A stretch of DNA of 7,810 nucleotides, from positions 1-7,810 of the forward strand of contig CALCHC010000081.1 of NCBI GenBank assembly GCA_937901335.1, written 5' to 3'. This document shows positions 4,773 through 7,810 of the stretch, in pieces (position 1 is the first letter of the stretch; every line of letters starts with the position of its first letter). The notes beneath the pieces were generated by a model. That model did no database searches. It was given only the letters and a program-made list of their open reading frames with translations, and was not told the origin of the DNA. This DNA comes from an uncultured Phascolarctobacterium sp. (GTDB lineage: Bacteria; Bacillota; Negativicutes; Acidaminococcales; Acidaminococcaceae). The translations under genes were made by a program, and so were the position numbers.

Positions 4773-6472
4773 TGGCTAAAAGCACAATCAAAAAAGATAG
4801 CGGTTTTGGCGTTGCTCAACTTATCCTCTTAATCTCTATCGCTATTCTGGTTATCTTCGTAGCATGGCCCGTATTGTTGATTTTGTTCAACGCATTCTTC
4901 GTTGAAGGCAAATTCAACAGCTTGGACTTCTACAATGTTCTTACCGAACCCGAAACCTTCCAAGCATTGAAAAACTCTTTCGTAATCGCTTGCATGACCA
5001 CCGTTGGTTCTGTAATCGTAGGTACCTTCTTCGCTTGGCTGGTAACTCGTACTGACTTACCGTATAAAACTTTCATGAAGAGCTTATTCCTTGTTCCCTT
5101 TATGCTGCCTTCCTTCATCGGCGCATTGGCTTGGAAAATGCTCCTTTCTCCTCACTCCGGTTACATCAACAAATTGTGGATGGAAATGTTCAACACTACC
5201 GAGCCGCTGTTTAACATCTACAGCTACGCTGGTATCGCGCTTGTTGAAGTTATGTACCTGTTCCCCTTCGTATTCATTCAAGTATGCGGCGCGTTGGAAC
5301 GTATGGACCCCACTTTGGAAGAATCTGCACGTATTTCCGGTGCTGGCCTCTTAACCATCACTCGTAAAATTACTATTCCCTTGGTACTGCCTTCCATTAT
5401 GTCCGGTGCACTCCTCATCATGTTGTACTCCATGGCACACTTTGGTACCGTAGCAGTTTTGGGTATTGAACAAGGTATTTACAACATCCCGACTCTTATC
5501 TACGAAAAGATTCACCAATCTGCTGGTAGCTTCGCATCCATCCGTACCGGTACCGTATTGGCTACCGTATTGATTGCATCCGCAGCTCTCATCATCTGGA
5601 CTCAACAAAAAATCCTCAGCAGAGGTCACTACCAAATCATCGGCGGCAAAAGCTTCCGTCCCATGGAACTCAAACTCCGTGGCTTGCGTTACCCGCTCTT
5701 GATTTTCTGCTTGGCTTACATTGGTTTCACCATCGTATTGCCGACCGTAGTAATCTTCCTCGTTGGTGGCGTTCAAACTTATGGCTTATCCATTTTGGAT
5801 CCCAACAACTTGTCCTTGGATAACTACAAATACATCCTCTTTGAATATGATGTTACCCGCGACGCTATCTGGAACTCTGTTACTTTGGGCTTGGCAGCAG
5901 CATTCATCACCATGTTTGCAGGTGTAATGATTTCTTACGTTATCGTTAAGATGAAAGTAAGAGGCAAAGGCATCCTGGAATTCTTGGGTATGCTGCCCTT
6001 CTCCGTACCTGGCTCCGTTATCGCACTGGGCGTAATCCTCGCTTGGAGCGGCGCTTACGGTATTAACATCTACAACACTGTATGGATTATCCTCGTATCC
6101 TACATTGCTCGTTATATGGCATTCTCCCTGAAAGCAAACTCCGCAGCTTTGGAACAAGTACACGATTCCTTGATGGAAGCTTCTCGTTCCTGCGGTGCTT
6201 CCATGTGGCAATCCCTTAAGGATATCGTTATCCCCTTGGTTCGCCCCGGTATGATTTCCGCTTTCTTCCTTATCTTCTTGCCTGCACTTCGCGAGCTGAC
6301 AGTTTCCATTATGCTGTATGCACCTACCACTCGTACCATCGGTGTAGCAATCTATACCTTGAACGAAGACGGTGAAACAGTTATGTCCACTGCACTTGCA
6401 GGTATTGCATTGATCCTCATCGTATTAGGTCAAATGCTCATCAATCATCTTACTAAGAAAGCGAGTGAGTAA
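4772..6472 (+). CDS. ABC importer permease, fused double-domain (Fe3+/phosphonate type)
   Basis: A 566-residue inner-membrane protein carrying both transmembrane halves of a BPD-type importer in one chain. About twelve membrane segments are visible, near residues 14-40, 68-92, 103-125, 152-174, 203-225, 258-278, 308-332, 367-392, 402-424, 434-452, 488-512 and 539-559. Each half has an EAA coupling loop that docks on an ATPase: EESARISGAG...ITIPLVLP (about 183-207) and MEASRSCGAS...IVIPLVRP (about 468-492). Length and layout fit the fused permeases of Fe3+ (FbpB) and 2-aminoethylphosphonate-type systems. The start is ATG at 4772 within TAATG, with GAGGAGGTGG at 4755-4764 inside the preceding gene. 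The two EAA loops differ, so the two halves may each prefer one of the two ATPases encoded on either side. Substrate unknown. Confidence 0.93.
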   Translation: MAKSTIKKDSGFGVAQLILLISIAILVIFVAWPVLLILFNAFFVEGKFNSLDFYNVLTEPETFQALKNSFVIACMTTVGSVIVGTFFAWLVTRTDLPYKTFMKSLFLVPFMLPSFIGALAWKMLLSPHSGYINKLWMEMFNTTEPLFNIYSYAGIALVEVMYLFPFVFIQVCGALERMDPTLEESARISGAGLLTITRKITIPLVLPSIMSGALLIMLYSMAHFGTVAVLGIEQGIYNIPTLIYEKIHQSAGSFASIRTGTVLATVLIASAALIIWTQQKILSRGHYQIIGGKSFRPMELKLRGLRYPLLIFCLAYIGFTIVLPTVVIFLVGGVQTYGLSILDPNNLSLDNYKYILFEYDVTRDAIWNSVTLGLAAAFITMFAGVMISYVIVKMKVRGKGILEFLGMLPFSVPGSVIALGVILAWSGAYGINIYNTVWIILVSYIARYMAFSLKANSAALEQVHDSLMEASRSCGASMWQSLKDIVIPLVRPGMISAFFLIFLPALRELTVSIMLYAPTTRTIGVAIYTLNEDGETVMSTALAGIALILIVLGQMLINHLTKKASE

Positions 6473-6477
6473 TCGTC

Positions 6478-7548
6478 ATGTCATACATCCGCTTAGTTAA
6501 CGTTACTAAAAAATTCGGTGATGTTACCGCTGTAGATAACTTGAATATCGAAATCGGCAAAGGCGAATGCTTCTCCATGCTCGGTCCTTCCGGCTGTGGC
6601 AAAACCACTACCTTGCGTATGGTTGCAGGCTTCGAAGACTTGAGTGATGGCGAAGTTTGGGTTGGCGATCGCCTCCTCTCTTCCCCTAGAAAACGTCACT
6701 ATACTCCCCCCGAACATCGTAACTTCGGTATGGTATTCCAAGCTTTCGCAGTTTGGCCCCATATGAACATTTACGAAAACGTTGCGTTCCCTCTGCGCTT
6801 GCGTAACCTGCCTGCTGCAGAAATCGACAAACGCACCAAAGACGCACTGACTTCCACCAACTTGTTGAAATATGCTGACCAAAGTCCGGCAGACCTTTCC
6901 GGCGGTGGTAAACAACGTGTTGCTTTAGCTCGTGCATTGGCAATCAACCCTGACGTAATGCTTTTGGACGAACCTCTTTCCTCCCTTGACCCCCATCTGC
7001 GTGAAGAAATGCGCTTTGAAATCAAGGACTTGCAAAGAAAATACGGTTTCTCCATCATCTACGTAACCCATGACCAATCTGAAGCAATGGCATTGTCCGA
7101 CCGCATCATGGTTATGAAATTGGGCGTAATGCAACAAATCGCAGCTCCCCTTGATATTTACAACAACCCTGTAAATAAATTCGTATTCAGCTTCATCGGC
7201 GTATCTAACTTTACCGACATGGTTTGGCAAAATGGCAAAGCACACATCAAAGGTGCTAACACTGCAATGCCCGGCGGTATCATTATCCCCGATAAAGTTA
7301 AAGGCGAAGAAATCTTCAACTTGGCTTCTCGTCCGACCGAAATCAAATTTACCTCCAGCACTGACCCCAACGGCGTTCAAGGTGTTGTACTGCGTAAATC
7401 CTTCTTGGGCGAAATCATCGACTACTTGATTCAAGTTGGCGACCAAGAAATTCGTGTTCAAACCGGCCGTCGTGACCTCGGTCCTGCAATCGGCGAAGTT
7501 TGCTACTTGAACTTCATGCGTCCTTTCTGGTACAGAGTAGACGAATAA
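6478..7548 (+). CDS. ABC importer ATP-binding protein 2
   Basis: A 356-residue second nucleotide-binding subunit. Motifs: Walker A GPSGCGKT (36-43, followed by TT), Q-loop Gln88 in MVFQAFAVWPHM, signature LSGGGKQR (140-147), where the usual Gln after LSGG is Gly, Walker B VMLLDEP (160-166, catalytic Glu165), D-loop SSLD (168-171) and H-loop His198 in VTHDQSEAMALSDR. A TOBE-type C-terminal domain follows from about 240 (LASRPTEIKF, KSFLGEIIDYLIQV). All catalytic residues are present. The start is ATG at 6478, five bases after the permease stop. There is no strong ribosome binding site (only GAGTGAG nearby), unlike the other genes of the operon, so it probably depends on translation from the permease and may be made in smaller amounts. 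It most likely pairs with ATPase 1 on the fused permease. Confidence 0.93.
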   Translation: MSYIRLVNVTKKFGDVTAVDNLNIEIGKGECFSMLGPSGCGKTTTLRMVAGFEDLSDGEVWVGDRLLSSPRKRHYTPPEHRNFGMVFQAFAVWPHMNIYENVAFPLRLRNLPAAEIDKRTKDALTSTNLLKYADQSPADLSGGGKQRVALARALAINPDVMLLDEPLSSLDPHLREEMRFEIKDLQRKYGFSIIYVTHDQSEAMALSDRIMVMKLGVMQQIAAPLDIYNNPVNKFVFSFIGVSNFTDMVWQNGKAHIKGANTAMPGGIIIPDKVKGEEIFNLASRPTEIKFTSSTDPNGVQGVVLRKSFLGEIIDYLIQVGDQEIRVQTGRRDLGPAIGEVCYLNFMRPFWYRVDE

Positions 7549-7549
7549 T

Positions 7550-7672
7550 AAAAATTGCTATAAGCGCTGTCTTCCTGCGTTGTCGCATCAGTTACTCGTT
7601 CGACGTACCGCCAGTACGCCATCACTTCGTAACTTTGCTCCGCCTTGTTATCCAGCACTTCTAACAATTTTT
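7550..7672. repeat. Imperfect inverted-repeat element, MITE-like, 123 bp
   Basis: The ends are inverted repeats: AAAAATTGCTATAAGCGCTG (7550-7569) matches the reverse complement of 7653-7672 at 17 of 20 positions. Inside, GTTAC (7591-7595) faces GTAAC (7628-7632), and the centre GTACCGCCAGTAC (7605-7617) has GTAC at both sides. The whole unit can fold into a long imperfect hairpin. It contains no ORF and begins one base after the stop codon of ATPase 2. The pattern is that of a dispersed palindromic intergenic repeat or a small non-autonomous transposon. No target-site duplication is clear beyond a possible TA. Confidence 0.6.
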
Positions 7673-7686
7673 CAACTTAAAATTTC

Positions 7687-7719
7687 AAACTCCCGTTGTC
7701 ATCGACAGCGGGAGTTTTT
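7687..7719 (+). terminator. Rho-independent terminator of the importer operon
   Basis: The 14-base arms AAACTCCCGTTGTC (7687-7700) and GACAGCGGGAGTTT (7704-7717) pair with one T-G wobble around a 3-base loop, followed by TTTTTGTTTT. It sits between convergent genes and has A/T-rich DNA on the other side, so it may also act, more weakly, on the reverse-strand gene. Confidence 0.92.
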
Positions 7720-7722
7720 GTT

Positions 7723-7810
7723 TTACTTCTTTTTAGCTTCTTTTTCTCGTTTCTTGCGTTCTTTTTCTAAACGCTTTTGCTCTTCCTTGGCTTTTTTAGC
7801 TTGCTCTTTT
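7723..7810 (-). CDS. C-terminal end of a Lys/Glu-rich protein, partial
   Basis: A reverse-strand frame enters from the right edge and stops with TAA at 7723-7725. The visible 28 residues are almost entirely Lys, Glu, Arg, Ala and Gln (for example KRLEKERKKREKEAKKK at the end), a charged helical tail. Such tails occur on several unrelated bacterial proteins, so I cannot name the gene. Support: no stop codon in 28 codons, and a terminator placed just after the stop between convergent genes. Confidence 0.6.
   Translation of the reverse strand, partial: KEQAKKAKEEQKRLEKERKKREKEAKKK

Noticed and set aside
7550..7672. CRISPR or tRNA-like structure
   Set aside because: Only one pair of inverted ends with no repeat-spacer units, and no cloverleaf or CCA end; a palindromic repeat element explains it better.

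Overview
The window looks like part of a strictly anaerobic, low-to-mid GC Bacillota-type genome. The signs are a Clostridia-style reverse rubrerythrin, strong AGGAGG-type ribosome binding sites, a Gram-positive-like lipoprotein solute-binding protein, and GatCA amidotransferase genes. Negativicutes (for example Acidaminococcaceae) is my best guess, from the general feel of the proteins and the repeat-rich intergenic DNA. That is an inference, not something the sequence proves.

Left part (1-1240). A forward ORF of unknown function runs in from the left edge and ends in a pure polyglutamine tract. Directly abutting it on the reverse strand is a gatCA pair: gatC is complete, but gatA is recognisable only for its first ~153 codons. 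The recognisable gatA sequence stops just before the catalytic Ser-rich amidase motif, at the CAG/CTG repeat. Either a real rearrangement or an assembly chimera lies at about 370-402.

Middle (1240-2220). An AT-rich 370-bp spacer holds the gatC promoter, several inverted repeats, a doubtful small ORF, and a well-formed promoter for a reverse rubrerythrin (peroxide detoxification). A PerR/Fur-like palindrome overlaps the -35 of that promoter. The rubrerythrin gene is monocistronic and ends in a perfect palindromic terminator.

Right part (2300-7720). A four-gene ABC importer cassette of the FbpA/AfuA/PhnS (Fe3+, phosphonate or sugar-phosphate) superfamily: lipoprotein binding protein, ATPase 1, fused double-domain permease, ATPase 2. 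A strong terminator hairpin after the binding-protein gene probably makes that protein more abundant than the membrane components. ATPase 1 and the permease overlap by one base, and ATPase 2 follows 5 bp after the permease. Two different ATPases with one fused permease suggest an asymmetric transporter. The substrate cannot be read from the sequence.

Right edge. A 123-bp imperfect inverted-repeat element, a terminator, and then the Lys/Glu-rich C-terminal end of a reverse-strand gene that leaves the window.
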